A stretch of 64,000 nt of DNA from Campanula takesimana (lineage: Eukaryota; Streptophyta; Magnoliopsida; Asterales; Campanulaceae), in the NCBI GenBank assembly GCA_026119855.1, contig JAOWBW010000182.1, forward strand, positions 1,156,297 to 1,220,296. Direction: 5' to 3'. Positions 11,215-21,279 of the stretch are shown here, piece after piece. The notes under the pieces are model-generated. The model saw nothing but the letters and a program-made list of their open reading frames with translations. It did no database searches and was not told where the DNA came from. The position numbers and the translations under genes are program-made. How positions within the stretch are numbered: position 1 is the first letter of the stretch; every line of letters starts with the position of its first letter.

Positions 11215-12205
11215 TTTTGAATGAGGCCGTTAGTGAACCTTTTGATGAATCCGTTAGTGAGTCCCTTGGATGAGTCAGTTGGTGAACCCTTGTTGATGAA
11301 TCCGTTAGTGAATCCCTTGGATGAGTCCGTTGGTGAACCCTGTTGACAAATCCGTTAGTGAATCCGTTAGTGAATCCCTTGGATGAGTCCGTTGGTGAAC
11401 CCTTGTTGATGAATCCGTTGGTGAATCCATTTGATGAATCCGTTAGTGAATCCCTTGGATGAGTCCGTTGGTGAACCCTTGTTGACGAATCCGTTAGTGA
11501 ATCCGTTTGATGAATCCGTTAGTGAATCCCTTGGATGAGTCCGTTGGTGAACCCTTGTTGACGAATCCGTTAGTGAATCCGTTTGATGAATCCGTTAGTG
11601 AATCCCTTGGATGAGTCCGTTGGTGAACCCTTGTTGACGAATCCGTTGGTGAATCCGTTTGATGAATCCGTTAGTGAATCCTTTTGATGAATCCGTTAGT
11701 GAATCCCTTGGATGAGTCCGTTGGTGAACCCTTGTTGACGAATCCGTTAGTGAATCCGTTTGATGAATCCGTTAGTGAATCCCTTGGATGAGTCCGTTGG
11801 TGAACCCTTGTTGACGAATCCGATAGTGAATTCGTTTGATGAATCCGTTAGTGAATCCCTTGGATGAGTCCGTTGGTGAACCTTTGTTGACGAATCCGTT
11901 AGTGAATCCGTTTGATGAATCCGTTAGTGAATCCCTTGGATGAGTCCGTTGGTGAACCCTTGTTGATGAATCCGTTAGATGAATCCGTTAGTGAATCCCT
12001 TGGATGAGTCCGTTGGTGAACCCTTGTTGACGAATCCGTTAGTGAATCCGTTTGATGAATCCGTTAGTGAATCCCTTGGATGAGTCCGTTAGTGAACCCT
12101 TGTTGACGAATCCGTTAGTGAATCCGTTTGATGAATCCGTTAGTGAATCCCTTGGATGAGTCCGTTGGTGAACCCTTGTTGACGAATCCGTTAGTGAATC
12201 CTTTG
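11215..12205 (+). repeat. Minisatellite with 76-bp higher-order unit
   Basis: A tandem array built from three related units of about 25 bp (variants of GATGAATCCGTTAGTGAATC). The marker TTGGATGAGTCC recurs at 11455, 11531, 11607, 11708, 11784, 11860, 11936, 12000, 12076 and 12152. The steps are 76 bp, apart from one 101-bp step (one extra subunit) and one 64-bp step. The array lies between the 3' LTR and the antisense ORF of Tat-2. Because 76 is not a multiple of three, no long reading frame spans it. Tandem repeats in the 3' untranslated region are known in Tat/Ogre-type elements. Confidence 0.92.
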
Positions 12206-12560
12206 ACTAAATATTGCTTTGAAGTCTCGTGCCATTTGGAGTCACACTTGACTTTTTTGAATTGTGGGGTACGGGCACAGTTGACCGCGACCAGAAAAAT
12301 GTTCCTGCTGGGGATGGAACGTTGAGATTGACTCTTGAGAGGGGTGTGGCACCCGTGACAGAACTTAGGGAGTTCGGAATTTTGAAGAGGACATCCTACT
12401 TTTGAGTGGGAGTTTCTATCCTACTTTCGATTTTTGACATGCCTTAAGGGCGGACCAGAAAAAGGTGTGTCCAACTGGGTGTCCGAGGATCGGGACAGTG
12501 TCTTGATTTAGGCTGGAGATCTCTGACAAGGCTCTTTTCTTAAAGCGATTTAGACCTGGG

Positions 12561-12658
12561 AGGCGCGCGCCTTATTATGTAGGCTTGGGACGCGCGCGCA
12601 CTTCTGACAAGGCTTTTGACATTTGCTGACTAAAAGAGCCCCCAACAGCTATAATATC
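12561..12658 (+). promoter_or_regulatory. Putative promoter of the antisense ORF
   Basis: Two CpG motifs (AGGCGCGCGCC at 12561 and ACGCGCGCGCA at 12590, exactly 29 bp apart) are followed by CTATAATAT at about 12650-12658. The TATA-like box is about 95 bp upstream of the ATG at 12752. This copies the layout of the LTR promoter (CpG motifs at 29-bp spacing, then TATA) but faces the plus strand. Promoter activity is inferred from layout only. Confidence 0.45.
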
Positions 12659-12751
12659 ATCTTCTGTTCGACCACTTGATTCTCACAGCTCCTTTCTGCC
12701 ATTTTTGAACATCATATTATTGCTTAACTTCGCTTGTGATCAACATTTTCC

Positions 12752-14152
12752 ATGGCTTCCAATTCTTTTGCCCTTGATGCCAAGGTCGTTAGTGCGTATG
12801 AAAAGGACTTGGGCACTTTTGTGTATTCTTTCAAGACCCATCCCAAGAAGGCCTTCATTAAAGATTTCGGGTTCCGAATTCTTTTCACCTTGCGGACGTT
12901 GAAGCCGGATTGGGATTTGTTGAGAGCTGCCGCGGCTTTCTGGGATTGTGACAGCCATACCTTCAACCTTTCAGCTAATGAAATGGTGCCGACTGTTGAC
13001 GATTTCGGGGCCATCCTTGGCATGCCTTTGGCCGGTCGGATTGCCGTCCCTAAATATCACCGTGGTGCCATCGACTCTTGGGTTGGGTTACTGAATCTCC
13101 CCGTTGAGGACGTGAGGAAGATGTTGCATGGTACCGTGATTGACATAACTGAGTTGCCGATGTTCTTCAGTTTACACTCGGAGGACCCGATGGTTCAATC
13201 TTTCAAAAGAAATGCCATCACCGTTTGTCTCTTCAGCGAAGTACTGTTTGTTACACCTTTCGGGACTGCGGACGTGCAGTTGGCTGAGATTATTTTGCAA
13301 GCTAAGGAGCAGCAATTTAGTGTAATCCCTCTTATTGTAGGGGAGACGTTGCATGGCCTTGATGAGTTACATAGGACGGGCAAGATGTGTCGGGGAAGCC
13401 CTTTGCTCTTGACCATATGGCTCCAAGAACACTTCAGAATTTATTCTCCGGATGGTGATTTGTCTCCTTTTGCTGTTCATAGGAGGAAGTTGTTGATCCG
13501 GGATTTATCTGAAGATGATTGGAAGAAATTCTTTGCCTCTAGGGTGACCGTCGATATTGAGTGGTGTCCTCCTTCTTGGGGTCTTCGTCCTTTTGTGGAA
13601 TGGACTCTTGGTTTTCAGCACGTGGTTGTACCCGGTTTGAGAGATTCTTCGTTTTACCAGCCAGAGCGGGTTCTGCGGCAGTTCGGTCGCCAACAGACAA
13701 TTCCTTTTCCGAGGGATGGAATGCTTCGTCCAGTTGCTTACATGGGTCCTGACTTCTCGAGTGAGCTTCAGTCGGCTTGGGGAGATGACCGCAATCGTTG
13801 GGCTTTCGCTCCTCTGCATCGGGGGAGTGTCTTCCTTCCCGAGAGCTACTTCGACTATTTATTTGGCACCCTTTACCGTGGCATCACTTGGGTTGATGTG
13901 CTTCGTGCCGAGTTGTTGGGACAGGGTTTTGAGCCTAGCAGCACTTTGAGATATAGGGAGGCTGCTGCTGATTCGAGTAACATTCTCGCTGACCCTTTCG
14001 GTACTCCTTTGGATGACTTTTATACTAGGAGATGTGTTGCAACACAGAAGGTTTCGGTGCGTATTAGTGCTCCTTCGTTACCCAAGAAGAAAAGGATTGA
14101 GAGACGATCGGGTGGTCCTTTGAAAGCTAAGAGAAAATTGGATTTTTCTTAG
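12752..14152 (+). CDS. Antisense ORF of Tat-2: plant-mobile-domain-like protein (466 aa)
   Basis: This is an uninterrupted 466-residue frame on the strand opposite to gag-pol, between the 3' end of pol and the 3' LTR. Extra antisense ORFs at this position are a known feature of some Tat-lineage elements. The N-terminal third has the plant mobile domain pattern (AAAFWDCDSHTFNLSANEM, TVDDFGAILGMPLAGR). The C-terminal half has the related FYQPERVLRQFGRQQTIP motif. The last 25 residues are basic (KKKRIERRSGG, KAKRKLDF), a possible nuclear localisation signal. Plant mobile domains occur in transposable elements and in host silencing proteins of the MAIL1/MAIN family; their biochemical role is not settled. 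The start context CCATGG is favourable, and AATAAA signals follow the stop. It is intact although gag-pol is broken. Confidence 0.85.
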   Translation: MASNSFALDAKVVSAYEKDLGTFVYSFKTHPKKAFIKDFGFRILFTLRTLKPDWDLLRAAAAFWDCDSHTFNLSANEMVPTVDDFGAILGMPLAGRIAVPKYHRGAIDSWVGLLNLPVEDVRKMLHGTVIDITELPMFFSLHSEDPMVQSFKRNAITVCLFSEVLFVTPFGTADVQLAEIILQAKEQQFSVIPLIVGETLHGLDELHRTGKMCRGSPLLLTIWLQEHFRIYSPDGDLSPFAVHRRKLLIRDLSEDDWKKFFASRVTVDIEWCPPSWGLRPFVEWTLGFQHVVVPGLRDSSFYQPERVLRQFGRQQTIPFPRDGMLRPVAYMGPDFSSELQSAWGDDRNRWAFAPLHRGSVFLPESYFDYLFGTLYRGITWVDVLRAELLGQGFEPSSTLRYREAAADSSNILADPFGTPLDDFYTRRCVATQKVSVRISAPSLPKKKRIERRSGGPLKAKRKLDFS

Positions 14153-14219
14153 TACCCTAAGAGATTGCAATTAGACCACTTTGTTTTAGGATTTAATATT
14201 TTGATGTCTTTTGTTGCTC

Positions 14220-14264
14220 AATAAATCCGTTGTAATGGTTTGAATAATTCATTGAACGAATAAA
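14220..14264 (+). terminator. Putative polyadenylation signals of the antisense ORF
   Basis: AATAAA occurs at about 14220-14225 and again at about 14259-14264, 68 and 107 bp after the antisense ORF stop. That is a normal position for plant poly(A) signals. It lies in the convergent interval between the antisense ORF and pol. Confidence 0.4.
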
Positions 14265-14332
14265 AATTTCATTTTGTTATTTGAAGTGAATTGGGTATTT
14301 TTGATATGTTTTAGACCGCACCCGAAGGTTGC

Positions 14333-14521
14333 CTACGTTCCTCCAGTTGGGAGGCTCAGGTCTTCGTAGTTCAAACAAACAAAGACCATTTTTTTTTTTT
14401 GTTGTGCACCCTGTTTTTTGCCTAGACCGCCCTTTCGGGTTTTCAATCTAGCGGGCTTCTTTTTTTGCACATGCTCTAATTTTTGCCTAGGCCGCCCTTG
14501 CGGGTTTTCAACCTAGCGAGC
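14333..14521. repeat. Hairpin cluster at the convergent 3' ends
   Basis: First, 14333-14368 can fold with CTACG/CGTAG outer and CCTCC/GGAGG inner stems. Then a 42-bp segment is present twice (14415-14456 and 14480-14521), both bounded by inverted CTAG blocks. In copy one the outer pair reads CTAGA...TCTAG; in copy two it reads CTAGG...CCTAG, a compensatory A-T to G-C change. This supports a conserved stem in RNA or a DNA cruciform. The position between two convergent genes suggests 3'-end formation, which is inferred. Confidence 0.5.
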
Positions 14522-14551
14522 GATTTTTTTTTTTTTTTTGGTCTTTGTTTA

Positions 14552-16343
14552 TTAAGCGTAGAACCTCTTGAGCTTGTCGAGGTTGACCTCCTTTGGCAGC
14601 TGGTCACCATCTAAATCCACGAGCCGGACTGCACCACCGCTTAGTATCTTTTTGACCACGTACGGACCGATCCATCGGGGTCCCCATTTCCCCACGGGAT
14701 TCATGGCATTAGGAGGATGTTGTCTTAAAACAAAATCTCCCACATTGATGTTTCGAGGCTTCACCTTTTTGTTGAAAGCTCTTGCCATCCTTTGCTGATA
14801 CGCCCTTATGCGTTCGAGTGCTCTTAACCTTTTCTCGTCGAGCAAGGCTAGTTGTTCATATCGACTTTGCATCCAGTCGATCTCGTTGACTTGATTCTCG
14901 AGGAGGACCCGTAGAGATGGGACTTCAAGTTCGATAGGGAGTACGGCTTCAGAACCATAGACCAATGCATAAGGAGTTTCTCCTGTTGCGGATCGTATTG
15001 ATGTGCGGTAGCCCCACAATGCTAATGGTAGCTTCTCGGGCCAATCCCTTCCTGTTGAGGCCATTTTCTTGACGATGGTCTCGATGGTCTTATTTGCTGC
15101 TTCGACTGCGCCATTTGCTTGGGGCCGGTAAGGAGATGACTTGTGCTTGGTGATCTTGTATTCTACCAAAAGTGCATCCATTTCCTTCTCAAAGTGAGAG
15201 CCGTTGTCGGAAATGATTTCATGAGGCACGCCGTATCGGCACATGATATTAATCTTTACAAATTCGGCCACTTTCTTGGCGTTGAGGGTCCGATAGGCTT
15301 GTGCTTCGACCCACTTTGTGAAGTAGTCGACTGCCACTAGGACGAATGACTGCCCATTGCTCCCGGCAGGATGAACTTTACCGATGATGTCTATCCCCCA
15401 ACAAGAGAAAGGCCAAGGTGTGACCATGTTGTAAAGTTGTGAGGGTGGAGCATGTTGCAGATTAGACTGGAATTGGCATTTGGCACACCTTTTGACTTTC
15501 TCGATACAGTCTCGTTCCATAGTGCTCCAATAGTAACCAATGCGAAGTATCTTCTTGACTAGCATAAACCCGTTCATTTGGGGTCCACATTCTCCTTCGT
15601 GCACTTCACACATTATCTCATGAGCTTCGCTCTCATTGGCGCATAAGAGATTGATCCCGTCGTGGTGCCTTTTATAGACTCGGTCCCCAATCAGTACGTA
15701 CCGAGAGGCTAACCTTTGCAGAGCTGCTTGAGACTTCTTATTGATGTTCTCGGGATAAGTGACGTCTTTGAGGAAGTTCATGATATCCGAATACCACGGA
15801 GAGTTTGTTTGAACCTCGTTGATCTCGATACTCATGCAATATGCCGGACTGTTCCTTCGAGCAATTTTGAAAGGCTTCACCATTTTCCCTTTGGGCATTT
15901 CAACTAATGAAGCTATAGTGGCCAGTGCATCGGCGAAGCGATTCTTATCCCTTGGCAGGTAGTTGAAAGTGATCTCTTGGAATTGTTCAACCAGTTCTTC
16001 AAGGTGCTGACCATATTGTTGGAGAGTCGGGTCTTGGGTTCGCCATTTACCCGATTGCTGATTGATAAGGAGCAAAGAGTCGCCTAACACTTCTAGTTCC
16101 GTGACGTTTCTTTCGAGAGCTGCTTCGAGCCCTGCTATGCATGCTTCGTAATCGGCAATGTTGTTGGTAGCTTCGAATTCCAGGCGTATGGCAATGGGAG
16201 TGTAGATGTCTTTTGGATCGATAAGCAATACCCCTATACCAAAACCGTGTTTATTGGCGGCGCCATCGAAAAAAAGTTGCCACTTGTCTTCCTCGGTTGC
16301 AGTACAAATTAACTGCTCATCGGGGAACTGTACATCTTCCCCT
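14552..16343 (-). pseudogene. Tat-2 archaeal RNase H and integrase
   Basis: The archaeal-type RNase H (LFFDGAANKHGFGIG, ATNNIADYEACIAG, LGDSLLLINQ, NRFADALATI) is followed by integrase. The integrase zinc domain reads HEGECGPQMNG...CAKCQ, where the second expected His is Gln. The DDE core is intact: VAVDYFTKWVEA, IISDNGSHF, PQANGAVEAANK. The C-terminal GDFVLRQ...KWGPRWIGPY region ends at the stop at 14552. The frame is continuous for about 590 codons but is offset from the preceding RNase H by a frameshift near 16343. The integrase could fold apart from the altered zinc ligand. Confidence 0.9.
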
Positions 16344-17318
16344 TCACTTCGTCACACGGGAATTCGCAAGCTGGTCACTGAACACTTTCCCCCTGACGGA
16401 TTTTAGTGTGACGTAAGTGATATCATAGCCGGCGAGCATGAAGTACCATTTGGCTATTCTTGTTGACATGAAAGGCTTCTCGAAGATGTAGCGGAGCGGG
16501 TCCACCTTTGCTACTAGCTTGATCGGAAAATCTTCCATATAGTGTTTGAGCTTTTGAGTGACCCAAACCAATGCTGCACATGACTTCTCTAAGACAGAGT
16601 AGTTCTTTTCGCCTCCTTGGAATCGGCGACTGACAAAATAAATGGCGTTCTCCTTTGTGGACTCTCGTTGCTCTTGTGCTAACATAGCCCCTAGGGCTTC
16701 ATCATTGACAGTGAGATAAAGCAACAGAGGTTTCTCCTTGTGCGGCGGAACTAGAACAGGAGGGCACGTCAAGTAATGCTTTACTTGATCGAAGGCTTCT
16801 TGGCACGCGTCGGTCCATTCTAGAGCCACATTCTTCTTGAGTAGCTTGAAGATTGGCTCTCACATGGAAGTGAGTTGGTGCAAAAACCGACTGATGTATT
16901 GTAGTCTTCCCATGAAACCTTTAATCTCTTTCTGCGTCTTTGGAGGAGGCATGTCAATGATTGCCTTGATTTTGGAGGGGTCGACTTCGATTCCTCTTTC
17001 AATGACCATATAACCAAGAACTTTACCTCGGATAACCCCGAATGTGCACTTTGCAGGGTTGAGCCTCATCTTGTATTGACGAACCCTTTCGAAGAACTTG
17101 CGGAGATCGATTATGTGTTGACCATCGGTTCCTTTGGAGTGAATGATCATGTCGTCGACATAGACCTCGATTTCTTTGTGAATCATATCGTGGAACAAGT
17201 CTGTCACGGCTCTTTGGTAGGAAGCCCCAGCATTTCTTAACCCAAATGGCATGACTGTGTAGCAAAAGGTACCCCACGGTGTTGTGAAGGCTGTCTTATG
17301 TTGATCCTCCTCGGCCAT
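16344..17318 (-). pseudogene. Tat-2 RT C-terminal half and Ty3 RNase H
   Basis: From 17318 downward: TPWGTFCYTVMPFGLRNAG, then the catalytic motif EVYVDDMIIHSK (YxDD intact), LNPAKCTFGV, GFMGRLQYISRF. An in-frame TGA follows at 16860-16862, in the position where related elements read Cys in TCEPIFKLL. RNase H continues in the same frame (LEWTDACQEAFDQVKHYL, YSVLEKSCAALVWV). The frame is lost near 16344. It is separated from the RT N-terminus by a probable 1-bp deletion near 17330. Confidence 0.9.
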
Positions 17319-17712
17319 GAGAATCTGATTTACCCAGCGAACCCATCCACGAATGAGCGGACCTCGTAGGCAGCAGTGGAGTCGACTAGCATGTCGATAT
17401 TAGGGAGTGAAAAATCATCCTTTGGGGAAGCTTTGTTTAAATCCCGGAAGTCTACACAAACTCGAACCTTGCCGTTCGCCTTCCTGACTGTCACAATGTT
17501 GGCTAACCATGTCGGATACTCGATAACCTTGATGAAAACCACACTGAGGAGCTTCTCAATCTCTTCTTTGACCTGCAGAGACCATTCTGGCTTGATCTTT
17601 CTGAGCTTCTGCTTTACTGGCCTGGTATCTTCTCTGATCGGAATCCTGTGCTCCGCTACCTTTCTGTCTAAACCCGGCATGTCTTTGTATGACCATGCAA
17701 ACACATCCACAA
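17319..17712 (-). pseudogene. Tat-2 RT N-terminal segment
   Basis: The segment begins at DVFAWSYKDMPGLDRKV and includes WLANIVTVRKANGKVRVC, VDFRDLNKASPKDDF, and LPNIDMLVDSTA. These are the RT fingers/palm motifs before the first catalytic Asp (FVDGFAG). The frame ends in TAA where a Tyr codon is expected, which looks like loss of one C in TACAAT. Upstream it is offset from the protease frame by a frameshift near 17700. Confidence 0.88.
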
Positions 17713-19929
17713 CTCCCGTAGTAATGCAGTCAATCTGTCTTTGTCGTCTCCATTGAAGAAGCTTCCAATCTTGGTTTCTTTTGGCTCTTCTTCGGTACCC
17801 AGATTAACAACATGCAATTCTTCGTCAGCCTTTGGACCATTCTCGCCACGACTACGGACTTGTTGAGCAAGTTTATTTAAGTATGTTGTGTTTTCGTGGT
17901 CTATTTCATCATAATTTGAATCGTTATTAACTTGTTCGTTAAGTTCATTATTAGTTAATTCATCATTTATGATGTTTGCAATCTCAGGGTACTCAGAAAT
18001 ATCAAATTTTTCATTAGCAAAGAAAGGAAACACACGCTCGGCTATGGCCTCCAAATCCTCTTGGGTGAGGGTATTAGAGACACTATCGGACTCGAAAGTA
18101 AGTGTGAGCTGTTCTTCCTTTGTTGCTGTGCGGGGTATGCAACCCATTTCTTGGACTAAGAATTCCTCGGATACCACGGGCCCTTTTGTTGAATACCAAT
18201 TGTTGATCGGCTCGGAGCTTGGCGGGATCTCACTGATAGTTTCGTTCATGATGACGGTGTCATGGATGGCGTTAACTTGGCATTTATTCATCATGGCGAG
18301 CTCTTCAAACATGGAGGCTAAATCTGTCAGTTCTTCCCCCACGGTGATTTCTGTCTCAGACTCTATAGTCATCTTCCTCCCCCACCATTCACGGGGCGAC
18401 ATGGGAGTTGGTTCTCTTTCGGATATCTGGACCTCACAATCGAAGAAGATTTCGAGGCCGAGATTTTTGACACCTTTATTGTTAACCCACGGCTCGGGAA
18501 AGATCATGTATGGAACGTCTTCCCCTTGGCGGACAAAATAACCATTCAACGTCTTGCGATAAGGCCTTAGATTAGGGACTTCATACCGACGGCCTTCTTT
18601 ACGGGCTCGGGCCTTTTCGTTCTTGATCGCTTGCTCTTGTTTCAAGTCTTCTTTGGAAGGCTCATACCCCAAACCGGAGGTGTTCTTGACAAATGGGACT
18701 TCCACGGGATGTAGGATTCCTTGCTGATATTTCCCTAAGCCTAAACCAGGGAAGTAGTCCATATTCCTCATCATGCGGAGGACTTTGTGATTGCTGGGGG
18801 TCCATGATCCGTTTCCCCCTTCTTTATCAATGGCGTTGATTGAGACGCCGGAGAGAGTGGAGTCTGGTAGACCATGCTGAACTTGGTGGACGGGCTCACC
18901 TTTTCTGTGGATAGTGATGTTTTCAGCCATTACGATCACTATTTCATTACCATTTCGGATCTTGACACATTGGTGGAGAGTTGACGGTACGGCATTAGCA
19001 CTGTGAATCCATGGTCGACCCAACAGTAAGTTGAACGAGGCCGGGATATCAAGCACTTGGAATGGAACGGACATGACCATGCTCCCAAACTCAATGTCTA
19101 TTTCGATCATACCCATGACTGTACGGGCGGTGCTGTCATAACCTCGGATTACTTTAGTAGAAGGCTTCAAATCAGAATCCTTAAGCCCCAGTATGCCCAT
19201 GATTCTACCAGGCATGAGATTGAGTGCGGAACCACCGTCCACTAAGACTCTTGAGACGGGCCTCCCCCTTGCTCGTACCTTGAGGTAAATAGCTTCGTTG
19301 TGGTCGGAACCAAACGGTGGAAGGTCCATATCGGCAAAGGTGATGACGTTGCCAAAATGAATGTGACCAATCATTGCCGTGAGGTCCTCGGGAGTAGTAT
19401 CGGGAGAAACTGATGTATCATCGAGATTGCGGGTGACAAGATCTCGGTGTTTCTTTGAGGATGCAATGAGGTCCCAAATAGAGATGTTGGCTTGAGTTTT
19501 CTTGAGTTGGACAAGTAGAGGATCTTCGGGAGCGTTGTGAGCTTGAAGCTTTTGAGAAGAGGAGCTCGGTGCGGAAGTGGAAGGGTTGCTTGCTATGACT
19601 CGACCGGATCGAGTTAGCATGTTGACGTTCCCATCTTGCTTCTTTTTCCTATTCTCTAGTATTTCCCTCATTACCTCATCGTAAGTCACTACATAACAAG
19701 ATTTGTCAAGTTTATTCATAACATTGGGGGCCCCATTCACAATTGGAATTGAATGGGTGGTCCCCTCGAGTTCTCCTATCTCTATTACATTGACATGCTC
19801 GTCATTAGTCACTACAAATTCTTTCTTATCTATGAGATCTTGAATGACATTGCGGAGAACGAAGCATTCCTCGGTGGTGTGGCCACTATATTGGTGGTAG
19901 CCACAATATTTGTGGTGAGCATGATTGGA
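17690..19929 (-). pseudogene. Tat-2 Gag zinc motif, protease and G-patch-like linker
   Basis: In the same frame as gag but after an in-frame TAA, this frame starts with the zinc motif CGYHQYSGHTTEEC (C-x2-H-x4-H-x4-C). Protease follows (SRVLVDGGSALNLMPG, FNLLLGRPWIHSANAVPS). Next is a G-patch-like stretch, MRNMDYFPGLGLGKYQQG with GLGYEP after it. A long acidic linker rich in E, D and N leads towards RT. G-patch domains bind RNA helicases or RNA; similar stretches follow the protease in other Tat-type polyproteins as far as I recall. The frame is closed by a frameshift near 17700. Confidence 0.82.
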
Positions 19930-21279
19930 TTAGATCGTCTTGGGTTGGTACCCTTGCACGGGTGTGACTTGACCCTTCGCCTTGAGGACCTCGAACACTT
20001 CGGTTTGAGTCATGCCTTGGAGAGGCGTGTAGACACCGTCACTTCGGGACTTCTTCCCTTGAGGCGGAGGAACCTTTTTGTAATTCCCCTTGTCAATAGT
20101 GACGGCGTTGACCGAGGCCTCTTTTGTGGAGTTGGAAGCGGCCTTGTAGCGGTAAGTAGGAGTGGTCTTCTTAATCTCCTTGAGCAAGTCATCCATGCGT
20201 ACCCCCGCCTCATACATTTGGGAGAAGTCGGAGTAGCAAGCCCCACTTAGGTGAGTGCGGAGATCAATCTTGAGACACTTGAGAAATATGTCCATTTGCT
20301 CTTTTGTGTTCGGCCTCTCAACAATTTCAGAGAGTTTGTCATTCCATCTCCTTGTGAAGTCGATGAAGGACTCATTGTCTCGTTGAGTAGTGTTCTCTAG
20401 CTCTTTCCTTGTGGGCCGGTGAGTGGTGTTGCCTTGGTATTGGTTCTTGAAGGCAAGCATGGCGGAGTCCCAATCAAGACGGACAGTGAGCGGGAGAGTA
20501 GCATACCAATCTTTTGCCGCCCCCTCGAGAGTGAGAGGAAAGCATTGAGCCATCACCTTGGGGGAGACCTTCTTCGGAACCATTGCCCAAATATAAGTCT
20601 CAATGTGAGCCATGGGACAAGAGTTGCCCTTGAATTTGCTTATGTCGGGCATCTTGAACTTATCGGGAAGAGCGGCCATAGTACTCATGAGGATGGATGA
20701 TTGATAAAGGCTTGTGTCGGAACCTTTCCCCATGTTGAGCCCATTGAATTTTTGGTCGATGTAGGCCATGATAGAATCCACCATTTTGGGCTCATTGTTC
20801 TCGGAACTTGGTTCCCCCATTTTCTTGGTGCGGGTGTTGACATAAGGACTCTTGAACAAACCCTCGGTCCATTCGGATTCATTATCATTGTTCTTGTTCT
20901 TTCCCTTGGCAAGGTTGGTGAGCTTTTCTTTCATTAGCTCCATTTCGGCCTCGTGGGCCTCCCTTTGGCTGTCGAGGTGGGATTGCCAAATGTCGTCTTT
21001 GCTTTGTGCCTCCTTGTTAAGGGTGGAGACTTGCTCTTGGAGGAGTTGGACAATGGTTGAGAGCTGTTCGAGGGACATGGTGTTGCTGCTGCCGGTCATG
21101 GTTGATGTTGGAGCTGTTGGAGTGATCTCTTCACGGACTAACCGATTTGCTGAATCCCGGTAGACTTTGTAAGTACCAATTGAACCTATATTGCAGAAGA
21201 GGCCCTTGTCAGTCTTGAGTAACACTTGCGGTCCATGAAGAGGCTTAGAACACACAGTTGGGCACACGACTCGAACCAC
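19930..21279 (-). pseudogene. Tat-2 Gag (capsid region), stopped before its zinc motif
   Basis: A 449-residue frame. It contains a predicted coiled-coil-like segment (LSTIVQLLQEQVSTLNKEAQ) and the retrotransposon gag core (MAQCFPLTLEGAAKDWYATL, WDSAMLAFKNQYQG, FIDFTRRWNDKLSE, MDIFLKCLKIDLRTHLSG). The frame stops with TAA at 19930-19932 just before the in-frame zinc motif, so Gag would lack its nucleic-acid-binding end unless the stop is read through. The true start is uncertain: ATG 21279 gives the longest form, while MTGSSNTMSLEQ is a plausible later start. Confidence 0.85.

Noticed and set aside
11215..12205. CRISPR-like regular array
   Set aside because: There are no unique spacers between repeats; it is a plain higher-order minisatellite in a plant retrotransposon.
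13172..13819. Minus-strand frames of 60 to 104 codons inside the antisense ORF
   Set aside because: They are shadows of the 466-codon plus-strand frame and contain no domain.
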